Notes: generated from the sequence alone by a model not told the origin. A DNA stretch of 56,154 bases from Candidatus Peregrinibacteria bacterium GW2011_GWA2_33_10 (GCA_000989565.1 LBOO01000006.1:1-56154), one strand, 5' to 3'; positions 42,454 through 51,869 are shown, numbered from the stretch's first letter. A program made the numbers and translations.

Positions 42454-43212
42454 ATGGAAAGAATTAAATCTTTGAAAGGCAAAAAGAAGATATGCGCATT
42501 GACTTGCTATGATTATCCAATGGCAAAGATTTTAAATCAGGCAGATATTGATATGCTTTTAGTCGGAGATTCGTTGGGAATGGTTGTTTTTGGTTATGGG
42601 AATACACATTTTGTTACTTTAGATGATATAATTTGTTCTACTCAAGCTGTGATGAGGGGAAATAAAGATGCTTTGGTCGTCGCTGATATGCCAATAACTA
42701 CTTGTGATACAAAAGAATCCGCTTTGAGAAATTGTTTAAAAGTTGTTAAAGAAACTTCGGTTCGTGCCGTGAAAATTGAGGGAAAAGCGGAAATTGTAGT
42801 GGAAGTTGTGAAGGCCGGTATAAATGTTTTAGGTCACGCAGGGTTAAAGCCTCAGGAAGTTAACAAGTTTAAAATTCAAGGTACTGATGACGAAAGTCGA
42901 AAAAATATTTTAAAAGAAGCTTTGGATATTGAAAAAGCCGGAGCTTTTGCTTTGATTTTGGAATGCGTGCCGGAAGATTTAGGAAAAGAAATTACGGAAA
43001 AATTAAAAATTCCGGTTATTGGAATTGGAGCCGGAAGATTCACGGACGGACAGATTCTGGTTTTGCATGATATATTGGGGTTAAGTTTTGATATAAAACC
43101 GAAGTTTGTGAGGAAATATGCTGATTTAAGCGGAATTGTCGAGCAGGCGGCAATGAGGTTCAAGGGGGATGTTGAGGAGGGGAAGTATCCCAAGGTGGGG
43201 GAGGTTTATTAG
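42454..43212 (+). CDS. panB: 3-methyl-2-oxobutanoate hydroxymethyltransferase
   Basis: The protein has 252 residues. Its TIM-barrel signatures are CALTCYDYPMAKILNQADID, LLVGDSLGMVVFGYGNT, VVADMPITTC, VRAVKIEG, INVLGHAGLKPQ, ALILECVPEDLGKEI and VIGIGAGRFTDGQILVLHD. It adds a hydroxymethyl group from methylene-THF to 2-oxoisovalerate, giving ketopantoate. panE/ilvC and panC are not in view, so the rest of pantothenate synthesis must be elsewhere or absent. 2-Oxoisovalerate is also the LeuA substrate, so two of its consumers are encoded here. Confidence 0.95.
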   Translation: MERIKSLKGKKKICALTCYDYPMAKILNQADIDMLLVGDSLGMVVFGYGNTHFVTLDDIICSTQAVMRGNKDALVVADMPITTCDTKESALRNCLKVVKETSVRAVKIEGKAEIVVEVVKAGINVLGHAGLKPQEVNKFKIQGTDDESRKNILKEALDIEKAGAFALILECVPEDLGKEITEKLKIPVIGIGAGRFTDGQILVLHDILGLSFDIKPKFVRKYADLSGIVEQAAMRFKGDVEEGKYPKVGEVY

Positions 43213-43230
43213 GTTAATTAACTAATTATT

Positions 43231-44418
43231 ATGTCCATATTATCTACAAAAAAAATTATTCTTGGTGTTTCTACCAGTGTTTCTCTATATAAATCATTGG
43301 ATTTGATTAGGGTTTTGAGGAAGCAGAATATTGAGGTGCATGTTGTTTTGACTGAAAATGCTTCAAAAATGATATCAAAAAATTTGTTCGAGGTTTTGAG
43401 TAATAATTTTGTTCACATTGATGGACAAATTGATTATTCGAAATTGTCGCATATAGAATTAGCCCGAAAGGCGGATGCTATAATTATTTGTCCGGCCACG
43501 GCTAACATTATTGGTAAAATTGCCAATGGGATCGCGGATACTTTTTTAACCACTTTGGTTTTAGCTGCAAATTGTCCGAAATTGATTTGTCCGGCTATGA
43601 ATAGTCAAATGTGGCTTAACTCAATTGTGCAGGAGAATGTGGAGAAATTAAAAAGGCATGGATTTAAATTTGTTGAACCGAAGGAAGGAATTTTAGCTTG
43701 TGGAATTCAAGGAGTTGGAAAGTTAGCTTCAATTAATGAAATAATGTTTAATCTGGAGAAATTATTCATTAAGCAGGATTTAAAAGGAAAAGATGTTTTA
43801 ATTACAACCGGAGCAACGATTGAAAAAATTGATCCTGTGCGTTTTATCAGTAATTTTTCTTCAGGGAAAATGGGTAAATCTTTAGCTTTGGAAGCTTTGA
43901 AAAGAGGAGCTAGAGTTAAATTGATTTGTGGAGAGAATGTGGAGATCGAAGAATTGAAAGATTTGGATTTTGGTATTGTTAAAGTACAATCCGCTTTGGA
44001 AATGAAAGATGCGGTTTTGAAAAATATTGGGAATTGTGATTATTTTATTTCTGCTGCTGCTGTTTCTGATTTTAAGCCAAAGAGGTTCGAAAATAATAAA
44101 ATTAAGAAAAAAGATATTTTAAATTTAGAATTAGAAAAGAATGTGGATATTTTGGAAAGTATTAAAAATATGAAATTTAAAAAGAAGCCAATGATAGTTG
44201 GCTTTGCTTTGGAAACCGAGGATTTAAAGAAAAATGCGCTGTTAAAATTAAAAGAAAAGAATTTGGATTTGATAATCGCAAATTCAATTGAGAATTTGGG
44301 CAGCGAGGAGAAAGAGGTTGTGATTTTGGACGGGAAAAGGGAGGTTAGGATTGGTAGAAGCGCCAGAGGGGATGTGGCGAGGCTGATATGGGATAAGGTA
44401 ATTACGAATTTTCTTTAA
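43231..44418 (+). CDS. coaBC: bifunctional phosphopantothenoylcysteine synthetase/decarboxylase
   Basis: The protein has 395 residues with both domains. The CoaC flavoprotein part (1-180) has LGVSTSVSLYKSLDLIRVL, SHIELARKADAIIICPATAN and LICPAMNSQMW, including the active-site His and the PxMNxxMW loop. The CoaB part has DVLITTGATIEKIDPVRFIS, NFSSGKMGKSLALEALKRGA and SAAAVSDFKP. It joins cysteine to phosphopantothenate and decarboxylates the product. It lies 18 nt after panB. The 3' end overlaps the convergent gene by 17 nt. Confidence 0.95.
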   Translation: MSILSTKKIILGVSTSVSLYKSLDLIRVLRKQNIEVHVVLTENASKMISKNLFEVLSNNFVHIDGQIDYSKLSHIELARKADAIIICPATANIIGKIANGIADTFLTTLVLAANCPKLICPAMNSQMWLNSIVQENVEKLKRHGFKFVEPKEGILACGIQGVGKLASINEIMFNLEKLFIKQDLKGKDVLITTGATIEKIDPVRFISNFSSGKMGKSLALEALKRGARVKLICGENVEIEELKDLDFGIVKVQSALEMKDAVLKNIGNCDYFISAAAVSDFKPKRFENNKIKKKDILNLELEKNVDILESIKNMKFKKKPMIVGFALETEDLKKNALLKLKEKNLDLIIANSIENLGSEEKEVVILDGKREVRIGRSARGDVARLIWDKVITNFL

Positions 44419-45427
44419 TCTTATCAAGTGCGCTGCTTTTGCGAGTTCTGGTTTGAGGCCCGATATTTTCAATTTCAGTTCTTATCTTTTTGTAATGAGT
44501 AGTATTGTTTGAATTAGGTTTAGGACACCAATATATTGCCAAAGGAGATGAAATCGAATATTTGCCGATGTCTACTTGCTCTCCATTAATAATTTTCAGA
44601 GTAGAAAAATCCTTTATTGATGATTCATATTGTTCGTTTTCTTTTGTATTAACTTCATGTCTAATTGATATTCTTTCGTATGCGACTTGGATCATGTCTT
44701 CGTCTCCTGTAGGACATAATAATGCAATTGATCCATTCTGACTCCATATCATAATTATATTTTTTAGAATTTCATTTCTATCAAGGGTTGTATTTTCACC
44801 TAATTTGTTCATATTAAAATTTTGGGCTATTTCAGAAATGTTTTTTCTTATTCGTATCCATAAATAGGCAACTAAGTCCTTAAATTTTCCTTTTGGAATA
44901 TCCGAATAGTAACCATGGTTTGTATCTGCAATTTTTTCTATTTGTCTTCTTTCAATGGGATTTTCTATGTCGTTGAAATAAGTCATATCTACATCGAATT
45001 TTCCATCATCAAGCTCAATGACTTTTCCTGATGTATCCTCTATGCCGGATTTCCTATAAACTGTAGGAAGAGGTGTGTGTGGCATCTCATGAGGTTTTAC
45101 TTCGCCCAATCCGATAAAATCTTTCAATTTTTTTATTAATCCTTCTCTTTGTATTGGAACCGCATAATTTCCATCTTCATCGGCTTCTCGTATTGCATTT
45201 ATGAGAGGCCCGGTTTCTGCAAATTTTTTAATTAAGTTTTCGGGATTTTTTATTGATTGGGGTAAATTTTGTTTTGGAATTAGATGCGCCCCATTTTTAG
45301 GTGTTTTTATGTCATCGCTAGTTTCTGACATTTCTTCCAAGTAGCCAAAATCGTCTTGTGGAGTGTTATTATCTTCATAATCATCATCATCATCTTGTAT
45401 TGAAAATTCATTATCATCTTTTTTCAT
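44402..45427 (-). CDS. hypothetical protein with acidic N-terminus
   Basis: The protein has 341 residues. The first ~60 are very acidic, with a run of Asp (QDDDDDYEDN), and probably disordered. A middle segment has EGLIKKLKDFIGLGEVKPHE. The C-terminal half looks globular (LVAYLWIRIRKNISEIAQNF; IALLCPTGDEDMIQVAYERI; ISSPLAIYWCPKPN). There is no signal peptide. No family was recognised. It has a strong promoter of its own and overlaps the coaBC end by 17 nt. Confidence 0.65.
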   Translation of the reverse strand: MKKDDNEFSIQDDDDDYEDNNTPQDDFGYLEEMSETSDDIKTPKNGAHLIPKQNLPQSIKNPENLIKKFAETGPLINAIREADEDGNYAVPIQREGLIKKLKDFIGLGEVKPHEMPHTPLPTVYRKSGIEDTSGKVIELDDGKFDVDMTYFNDIENPIERRQIEKIADTNHGYYSDIPKGKFKDLVAYLWIRIRKNISEIAQNFNMNKLGENTTLDRNEILKNIIMIWSQNGSIALLCPTGDEDMIQVAYERISIRHEVNTKENEQYESSIKDFSTLKIINGEQVDIGKYSISSPLAIYWCPKPNSNNTTHYKKIRTEIENIGPQTRTRKSSALDKIKENS

Positions 45428-45458
45428 ATTTAGTGTGTTAAGAAATTAATTTTAGGAT

Positions 45459-45488
45459 AAATTATGATTATTTTTATAAATTTGTCAA
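45459..45488 (-). promoter_or_regulatory. promoter
   Basis: On the minus strand a perfect TTGACA (45483-45488) is followed by ATAATT/TAATTT with a 17- or 18-nt spacer, about 30 nt before the ATG at 45427. Confidence 0.7.
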
Positions 45489-45520
45489 GTTTTTTTTGCA
45501 ACTTAAAACTTTATAATTGT

Positions 45521-46075
45521 TTAAACACTGTGGCATTCTCCCCATATTCCCTTTTTTTTCTGCTTTGCATCATTTTCCAGTTTGCGAAAATATTTTGAAT
45601 AAGCCAGATCAAAATACGGATAGTAATAAGCATAGCCGTTTTTTAAAAGTAGGGCGTTTATCTGTTGATTGTCCGGTAAATAAGCATAGCGAAGTAAACG
45701 TCCGTAGATGTCTTTATCTGTGTTGTTTTGGTCTTCTAATAGAAAAACTTTTTGGTTTTGTAAATGATCGGTTAAATATTTTTTTGCTTCCAATGAATAG
45801 CACTCGATTTGTGGTGTGATTTCTGTTGTATTGATGCCTAAAAGACGAACTTCAACTTCTTTTTTATTTATTTTAATTTTAAAACTATCGCCATCAATAA
45901 TTTGAGTAACTTCATAATAGGTTCTTTCCAGTGTTTCATTTTTTTCTAAATTTTGTTTTTCCAGGGTTAATTTATATGAATATGCGGCTAGAGGTAGAAT
46001 TAATGAAAAAGCTGAAATTATTGGAATGATCAGTTTTATTTGAGGCCGGATTAACACGCGTAGTAGGGAATTCAT
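45521..46075 (-). CDS. secreted or membrane-anchored staphylococcal-nuclease-like protein
   Basis: The protein has 184 residues. A basic start and one hydrophobic segment (IKLIIPIISAFSLILPLAAY) export or anchor it. The SNase OB-fold follows: VTQIIDGDSFKIKINKKEVE, VRLLGINTTEI, LTDHLQNQKVFLLEDQNNTD, KDIYGRLLRYAYLPDN, INALLLKNGYAYYYPYF and KKKGIWGEC. Catalytic Arg in VRLLG, the acidic DKDIYGR block and the late Arg are recognisable, although Glu43 of the classic enzyme is not obvious. It would cut extracellular DNA or RNA to nucleotides, useful to a cell with limited nucleotide synthesis. Confidence 0.88.
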   Translation of the reverse strand: MNSLLRVLIRPQIKLIIPIISAFSLILPLAAYSYKLTLEKQNLEKNETLERTYYEVTQIIDGDSFKIKINKKEVEVRLLGINTTEITPQIECYSLEAKKYLTDHLQNQKVFLLEDQNNTDKDIYGRLLRYAYLPDNQQINALLLKNGYAYYYPYFDLAYSKYFRKLENDAKQKKKGIWGECHSV

Positions 46076-46104
46076 AAGATTTAAAGATTTTATATTGAAT
46101 TTGT

Positions 46105-46132
46105 ATTATAAGAAGTTTTTTTTGTTTGTCAA
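46105..46132 (-). promoter_or_regulatory. promoter of the nuclease gene
   Basis: On the minus strand a perfect TTGACA (46127-46132) and a perfect TATAAT (46105-46110) are 16 nt apart, 30 nt before the ATG. Confidence 0.8.
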
Positions 46133-46254
46133 GTTTTTGTGACTGTGAGCAGTGAGTTCATATGGCATTCCGACCCCGCATTATGGGTGAGGAATTTTTT
46201 TATTTAACTTCAATTTATGTTATATTTAAATATTATATTAAGTGTTTTATTTTT

Positions 46255-46701
46255 ATGAAATACACAAAAGAAGACTTAAAGAAGAAGTTAACACATGAGC
46301 AATATTATGTTACTCAAACTTGCGGGACAGAGGCCCCATTTCAAAATGAATATTGGGATAATAAAGAGTCGGGAATTTATGTTGATATTCTTACGGGGAA
46401 GCCGTTGTTTGCTTCGATTGATAAGTTCGATTCAGGGACGGGGTGGCCGAGTTTTATTAAGCCGATTGAAAAAGAAATAATAGAAGAAAAAAATGATTTA
46501 AGTTTTGGTATTAAAAGAATTGAGGTTAAAAGTAAATCATCGGGATCGCATTTAGGCCATCTATTCAAGGACGGACCGAAACCCACAGGGCTTCGTTATT
46601 GCATTAATTCGGCTGCATTACAATTTATTCATAAAAAGGATTTTACAAATAAAGGTTATGCGAAATATTTGAAATTATTTAAAGAAGCTTCAAATGAATG
46701 A
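46255..46701 (+). CDS. msrB: peptide methionine (R)-S-oxide reductase
   Basis: The protein has 148 residues from ATG at 46255. MsrB signatures are [60 protein letters not shown] and [13 protein letters not shown], with the catalytic Cys in RYCINS. The four Cys of the zinc-binding class are absent, so this is the zinc-free form. It repairs oxidised methionine. The longer frame from 46162 has no family support. It lies divergent to the nuclease gene. Confidence 0.95.
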   Translation: MKYTKEDLKKKLTHEQYYVTQTCGTEAPFQNEYWDNKESGIYVDILTGKPLFASIDKFDSGTGWPSFIKPIEKEIIEEKNDLSFGIKRIEVKSKSSGSHLGHLFKDGPKPTGLRYCINSAALQFIHKKDFTNKGYAKYLKLFKEASNE

Positions 46702-46720
46702 GATTTTTAGTAATATCAGG

Positions 46721-47350
46721 CTAGTATTGACTTATATTTATTCGCGCTCTGAAATTATTAATTTGTTCTAAAATTGCGCTTGCATTTTCGTTTTCAACAT
46801 ATTTTTTTAGTTCTTCAAATTTATTTAGAAGTAAGCTATAAATTTCATTGTAATTTTGGCTGAAATAATCATTGACATTTGGGTTTTCTCCTTTTGTGGC
46901 ATCTCTAATTTCCATATATTCAGCTATCTGAATTTGAATACCATTATAAAGCTGCATATCTCCAAAAATTTCTTGTTCTTTCAGATTTGGCATGGAAACA
47001 TTGAATTCTTTTAGATCGCCATTATTAATTTCAAATCTGATTTTTGGATGTTTCTCATCGCCGGTAAAGGTAATTTTTTTTTCCATTAATAGATCAAAAT
47101 AAATTGAATATTTTTGCCAATATTTTTCGAGTGAAATATTAATTTTTTTAATTTCAGTCAAATATTGGAAAATAAATGCATGGATTTGTTCGTTGAGTTT
47201 TTTGCATTCATTTTTTTTAGACTGTGGATCCTGTAAATGAGATATATGATTATTCATTGCTATTTCAAGAGGAACACCACACTTAGATGCTTCATATTCT
47301 TTCAGCATTAAATCTTTTCCTAATATTGTATTTCCATAATTATTTTTCAT
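46721..47350 (-). CDS. hypothetical helical protein
   Basis: The protein has 209 residues, mostly helical and charged (NECKKLNEQIHAFIFQYLTE; EEIYSLLLNKFEELKKYVEN-like text near the end). There is no signal peptide or membrane segment and a single Cys pair without a motif. No family was recognised. It has its own minus-strand promoter and is convergent with msrB, 19 nt away. Confidence 0.6.
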   Translation of the reverse strand: MKNNYGNTILGKDLMLKEYEASKCGVPLEIAMNNHISHLQDPQSKKNECKKLNEQIHAFIFQYLTEIKKINISLEKYWQKYSIYFDLLMEKKITFTGDEKHPKIRFEINNGDLKEFNVSMPNLKEQEIFGDMQLYNGIQIQIAEYMEIRDATKGENPNVNDYFSQNYNEIYSLLLNKFEELKKYVENENASAILEQINNFRARINISQY

Positions 47351-47376
47351 TGTTTGAAGTTATTTTTATTTTTTTG

Positions 47377-47405
47377 TTTTATGGACTAATTTATGTTTTT
47401 GTCAA
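47377..47405 (-). promoter_or_regulatory. promoter
   Basis: On the minus strand a perfect TTGACA (47400-47405) and ATAAAA (47377-47382) are 17 nt apart, 27 nt before the ATG at 47350. Confidence 0.6.
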
Positions 47406-47436
47406 TGGTATTGATGATAATATATAGTATGAATTC

Positions 47437-47465
47437 TTGTTAAATCAAGCTTTTTCTGATAAAAT
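47437..47465 (+). promoter_or_regulatory. promoter of the VirB4/TraC-like gene
   Basis: TTGTTA (47437-47442) and TAAAAT (47460-47465) are 17 nt apart, 34 nt before the ATG at 47499. Confidence 0.6.
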
Positions 47466-47498
47466 ATAAAGATTTTGGTAAATTGGCAATATTAAAAA

Positions 47499-49697
47499 AT
47501 GGTAGATTCAAATCAGGCTCAAATTTCTACAGATCAAAGTTCTACGGCTACCACTCAAGTTTTATCAGAAAATGAAACTGTGGCGCTTTCAGATGAAGAA
47601 TTGGTAAAGATCCATTCTTCTCAAGATAATTCTAGTTCTGAAGGAAATATTTTTAATGAAAGTAAAGTTGAAATTAAAAAAAGAGAAGATAAAGATGAAG
47701 AGCAGCTTAAAGATCCTGAAAAAGAAGCTGAAATGCGAAAAAATGCTGATTCCGAGAAAAAAGTAAAGACCGGAGTTTTGGCTTCGATAGCGGAAAAGTG
47801 GCAGCAGCATGTGCAAAAAAATAAGGAGATTTATGAAAAGAAAAAAGAATCCGGAAAAAATATTGAATTTATGAGTACTGCGGCTCAAACTAACGACGAC
47901 AAGCATTTGACGGCTCAGGAAAGACAAGAATTGGTTGAGGCGGAAAAGCTTTTTCAGGAAGGTTTGGCTTCGATTCGTGATTTGATCGCGCCTTCTTCAA
48001 TGGAAATAAATTATGATCATATGAGAGTTGAGGAAATGTACGCACAGTCTTTTATTGTTTATTCATATCCTCGTTTTATAGATGCGAATTGGCTTTCTCC
48101 GGTCATTAATTTTGATGTGGCAATGGATATATCCCAATTTATTTATCCGATTGATTCATCAAAGATTATGAAAATTTTGAAAACAAAGGTGGCGCAAATG
48201 CAGTCTTCAATACGAATTTCGCAGGAGAAGGGAAATGTCAGGGATCCGGCAATTGAGACTTCTTTGGAAGATGCTGAAACTTTACGTACTCAAATTCAAA
48301 GAGGTCAAGAAAAGTTTTTTCAGTTTGCTTTATATATTACGCTTTATAGTGATGATTTTAAAAAATTAAAAAAAGTGGCTCAACAATTGGAAAGTTTATT
48401 GGGAGGAAAATTGGTTATGGTAAAGAGAGCCGATCTTAGAACCGAACCTGCTTTTATTTCGACTCTTCCTCTTTGCATGGATGAAGTTGAAGTAACCAGA
48501 AATATGAATACTTCTCCGCTTTCCTCCACTTTTCCGTTCAGTTCATCGGAATTGACTTCCAATGAAGGTATTTTGTATGGTTTGAATCGTCATAATGACA
48601 GTTTAATCATTTTTGACAGATTTACCTTGGAAAATGCAAATTCAGTCGTTTTTGCCAAATCCGGAGCCGGAAAATCTTACGCCGTGAAATTGGAGGTTTT
48701 GAGAAGTTTGATGGTAGGAACCGATGTTATAATCGTGGATCCTGAAAATGAGTATGAAGCTCTTGCCACAGCGGTTGGAGGATCTTATTTAAAGGTTTCT
48801 TTGAATTCAGATCGGTGCATTAATCCGTTTGAGTTGCCAAAACCTCTTAGCGATGATGAGGTTAAACCGGGTGATTTATTGAGAACAAATGTGATCACTT
48901 TAAATGGTCTTTTAAAAGTTATGCTCGGACAAATGTCTCCGGTTGAAGAGGGATTATTGGATAAGGCCTTAATTGACACTTATGCCATGAAAGGTATAAC
49001 TATGGATCTTGAGGATCCATCTGCGATAACACCGCCGACTATGGAGGATTTTCAAAATATTTTGAGTGGTATGGATGGAGCGGCTGAATTGGTTCAGAGG
49101 GTGCAGAAATATACAACCGGAAGTTTTGCCGGAATTTTTAACAAACAATCGAATATTGATTTGGATAAAGGGTTAATGGTTTTTTGTATAAGGGATTTGG
49201 AAGATTCTTTAAGGCCGGCTGCGATGTATATTATTTTAAATTATATTTGGAATCGGGTTCGTAGCGAGTTGAAGCGGAGAGTTTTGGTAATTGATGAGGC
49301 GTGGTCAATGATGCAGCATGAAGATAGTGCGAAGTTTTTGTTTGGTTTGGTTAAAAGGGCTCGAAAATATTATTTGGGAATAACCACAATTACTCAAGAC
49401 GTGGAGGATTTTGTAAAAAGTCCTTTTGGAAAGCCTATAATAACTAATTCTTCGATGCAGCTTTTATTGAAGCAAGCGCCTTCCGCCATTGAAATTTTGG
49501 CGAAAGTATTCAATTTAACTGATGGTGAGAAATATTTTCTTTTAAATAGCGGTGTGGGGCAGGGACTTTTTTTCGCGGGTTTGAAACATGTGGCTATCCA
49601 GATAATCGCTTCCTACGGCGAGGATAAATTGGTTACGACTAATCCGCAGCAGATACTTAAGCAACAGTCGGAAGGAGAGAATTTTGAGACTCCGTAA
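47499..49697 (+). CDS. VirB4/TraC-like conjugation ATPase
   Basis: The protein has 732 residues. The first ~145 are an acidic disordered tail and Lys/Glu coil. A VirB4 N-terminal domain follows. The ATPase has VVFAKSGAGKSYAVKLEVLR (Walker A, near residue 387), DVIIVDPENEYEALATAVGG, INPFELPKPL, RVLVIDEAWSMMQ (Walker B, near 597), RKYYLGITTITQDVEDFV and IITNSSMQLLLKQAP. VirB4/TraC motors drive type IV secretion or assemble DNA-transfer machines. In CPR such genes often stand alone in the chromosome. No relaxase, coupling protein or other T4SS gene is in the window, so a domestic secretion role is as likely as conjugation. Confidence 0.9.
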   Translation: MVDSNQAQISTDQSSTATTQVLSENETVALSDEELVKIHSSQDNSSSEGNIFNESKVEIKKREDKDEEQLKDPEKEAEMRKNADSEKKVKTGVLASIAEKWQQHVQKNKEIYEKKKESGKNIEFMSTAAQTNDDKHLTAQERQELVEAEKLFQEGLASIRDLIAPSSMEINYDHMRVEEMYAQSFIVYSYPRFIDANWLSPVINFDVAMDISQFIYPIDSSKIMKILKTKVAQMQSSIRISQEKGNVRDPAIETSLEDAETLRTQIQRGQEKFFQFALYITLYSDDFKKLKKVAQQLESLLGGKLVMVKRADLRTEPAFISTLPLCMDEVEVTRNMNTSPLSSTFPFSSSELTSNEGILYGLNRHNDSLIIFDRFTLENANSVVFAKSGAGKSYAVKLEVLRSLMVGTDVIIVDPENEYEALATAVGGSYLKVSLNSDRCINPFELPKPLSDDEVKPGDLLRTNVITLNGLLKVMLGQMSPVEEGLLDKALIDTYAMKGITMDLEDPSAITPPTMEDFQNILSGMDGAAELVQRVQKYTTGSFAGIFNKQSNIDLDKGLMVFCIRDLEDSLRPAAMYIILNYIWNRVRSELKRRVLVIDEAWSMMQHEDSAKFLFGLVKRARKYYLGITTITQDVEDFVKSPFGKPIITNSSMQLLLKQAPSAIEILAKVFNLTDGEKYFLLNSGVGQGLFFAGLKHVAIQIIASYGEDKLVTTNPQQILKQQSEGENFETP

Positions 49698-49765
49698 CCT
49701 GTAACCTGTAAATTGAAAAATTTAATATTAATTTATTCCTTTTACGGGTTCCCCCGCAAACGGGG
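49694..49765. repeat. GTAACCT heptamers and GC hairpin between convergent genes
   Basis: GTAACCT is repeated twice (49694-49707) and trails into GTAAATT. At 49752-49765 CCCCG-CAAA-CGGGG forms a small stable hairpin without a T-run. Both lie between the converging ATPase and hypothetical genes. Confidence 0.55.
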
Positions 49766-49782
49766 CAAGACGGGTTATTATC

Positions 49783-51834
49783 TTACGTTTTTCTTTTTGT
49801 CTCCATTAAGCCTAGTTCATTTAAAAATTCGGTGAAATTTTGGTTGTAGGAATTTATAAAGTCTTCCGGAGATTTTTCTTTTAAATAATCAATAAAATTT
49901 CTCCTATTTGTGTGGGAAGATAGTCTCCAAGTGAGGATTTTTAATCTTTCTTCCACTGTATCTAATTCTCTTATTTCGTTGTTTTGATCACTGGAGGTTA
50001 GTAATGTTAGAAGATTTGTGAAGAAGTTTCTTCTTTCGAATTCATTTTGCAAAAGGCTTAAATTTGGAGTCAATTTTGTTGTTAAAGCTTTTAATTCACG
50101 GTCTTTTATTTTGCTTAAATTTAGAGATTCATTTTTAGCCATATCTCCGCGGTTAAAAGCTGTATCCGTGAGTTCATGGCTGATATCTACCGTAAGCACG
50201 GTATTTTTAACATCTTCAAAATCATTTAAGTTTGCTTCGCGGAAACCATTTTCGGCGCTTAAATCTTGGATAATTAATTTGTCGCCATTTAAAGGAATTT
50301 CTACTGCGGTTTTGTATTGCCAGTTTGTCGTTAATTTGCCAATGATTTTATTTCCTTCAATATGAATGTCCGTGATATTTGCGTCTGAAGAATCAATGGC
50401 TTTTGTCGCGTTTTCAAAATCCGAAATTTTATCCGGATATAAAGCATAAGTTATTAATGCCACCTCTTGCATTGTCAATTGTTGGCTTATATTTTGGTTC
50501 TTTAAAATAATCTGATATCCTGCATAAGTTTTTTCCAAATTATCATAATCGTTTTGGTAGTATTTATAGTTTAATTTATCCTGTATTCTAGCTGTTTCGG
50601 TTTCATTTTTTCCTTCCAGTTTTGCCTGAGTGATAAATATTATTTGTTCCGCCATTAATTGATCATTTGAAATTTGAGCCAAAGCCATTTTTCTTTGTTT
50701 TAACAAAATAGTGATTTCAGCCAGTTCTTGATTTTCCAAATCACTGTGGTTAGATCTTATGATATTCATGTTTTCGGGATTTTCCGGATCAAAGTTTAAT
50801 TCTTCAGATGTCAGAAGGTAATTTCGTCTTAATTCTTGTTCAATAATATTGATTAATTTAATTTGTCCGAAATATATATTTAAAGCTTCATCTTCTGCAT
50901 TTTTTTTAAAAATTGCCGATAAATTCGGCCTTTGTTTTGTTATAGCTTCTATTTTGTTTTGCAATTGAATACCATGATTTTCACAATCATTAATTTGAGT
51001 TTGGATTAACGCTGTTCTGGCGTGGGTTATTAATTGATCAGAATTTTCATCGGAAATTTCGTTTTTTTTGACTTTTTTTTCGGCATTTTTGGTTATTTGC
51101 TCCAAAATTAACTGAGACGCTTTGATTCTTAAACGCTGTATTACAAAAGTTCGGTACCTAAATTCAATGTCCGGATTTTGTGAAATAAATTCAGGAATAA
51201 TTTTTTGATCTATTAAAATTGTTATTTTTTCCCAATTTTCAGCAGTAATTGATTCGGGATTATTGATGAAATTTTGAATTTCCGGATTATTTAAAAAACT
51301 ATTTTTTAAACCCGGAAAGATATTATTCGCGTACATTAATCCTATTTCCATATCCCCATTCAATTTTTTAGACAATGGATCATTTCCTTCAAACTTTTTT
51401 AATGTCAGTGCTTTTTGAGTTGATGTAATTCTTTTTATTTCAGTTGAATTTTGAGCATTTTGCAAAGCTTCAATTTTTTGATAGCTTTCATTGTAATAGT
51501 TATCCACTTCTTTTCCGGCAATTTTACTCCAAACCTCCAATGCTTTATCTTTTGTTTTGCGCCAAAGATCAGATGCGGAATTTATTAAATTATCTGTCCA
51601 GCTTGGGTCAGAATTCAATGGTTCATTTGGTTTATTGTTTTTATCTTTTTGTTCCGGTGCTTCTAGGGGCTCTTTTATTTGTTTTAATTCAGTTTTCAGA
51701 TAATTATCGGCTAAACCGGAGTCTTTGTTTGTCTGCAAGATATCGGCCTTTTTTTGAAAAAATTTTGCTTTTAAATTTTCAGGTTTTTTTCTGATAGTAA
51801 TTTGATTTTCGCGATTCTCGAACGTTTCAGACAT
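49783..51834 (-). CDS. large hypothetical helical protein
   Basis: The protein has 683 residues. Residues 1-110 are charged and probably disordered, with a Trp-containing stretch NLINSASDLWRKTKDKALEV. Residues ~110-470 are helical. Residues ~480-560 look like a small beta domain (GNKIIGKLTTNWQYKTAVEI; GDKLIIQDLSAENGF). The tail is helical again and ends LNELGLMETKRKT. There is no signal peptide, membrane helix or catalytic motif. It shares style, not sequence, with the proteins at 7760, 24445 and 44402. No family was recognised. Confidence 0.65.
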   Translation of the reverse strand: MSETFENRENQITIRKKPENLKAKFFQKKADILQTNKDSGLADNYLKTELKQIKEPLEAPEQKDKNNKPNEPLNSDPSWTDNLINSASDLWRKTKDKALEVWSKIAGKEVDNYYNESYQKIEALQNAQNSTEIKRITSTQKALTLKKFEGNDPLSKKLNGDMEIGLMYANNIFPGLKNSFLNNPEIQNFINNPESITAENWEKITILIDQKIIPEFISQNPDIEFRYRTFVIQRLRIKASQLILEQITKNAEKKVKKNEISDENSDQLITHARTALIQTQINDCENHGIQLQNKIEAITKQRPNLSAIFKKNAEDEALNIYFGQIKLINIIEQELRRNYLLTSEELNFDPENPENMNIIRSNHSDLENQELAEITILLKQRKMALAQISNDQLMAEQIIFITQAKLEGKNETETARIQDKLNYKYYQNDYDNLEKTYAGYQIILKNQNISQQLTMQEVALITYALYPDKISDFENATKAIDSSDANITDIHIEGNKIIGKLTTNWQYKTAVEIPLNGDKLIIQDLSAENGFREANLNDFEDVKNTVLTVDISHELTDTAFNRGDMAKNESLNLSKIKDRELKALTTKLTPNLSLLQNEFERRNFFTNLLTLLTSSDQNNEIRELDTVEERLKILTWRLSSHTNRRNFIDYLKEKSPEDFINSYNQNFTEFLNELGLMETKRKT

Positions 51835-51869
51835 TATTTGTTTTCAATAAATATCAGTTTATTCTATCA

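Noticed and set aside
47499-49697. Integrative conjugative element
   Set aside because: Only one conjugation-type ATPase is present; there is no relaxase, coupling protein, integrase or attachment repeat nearby.
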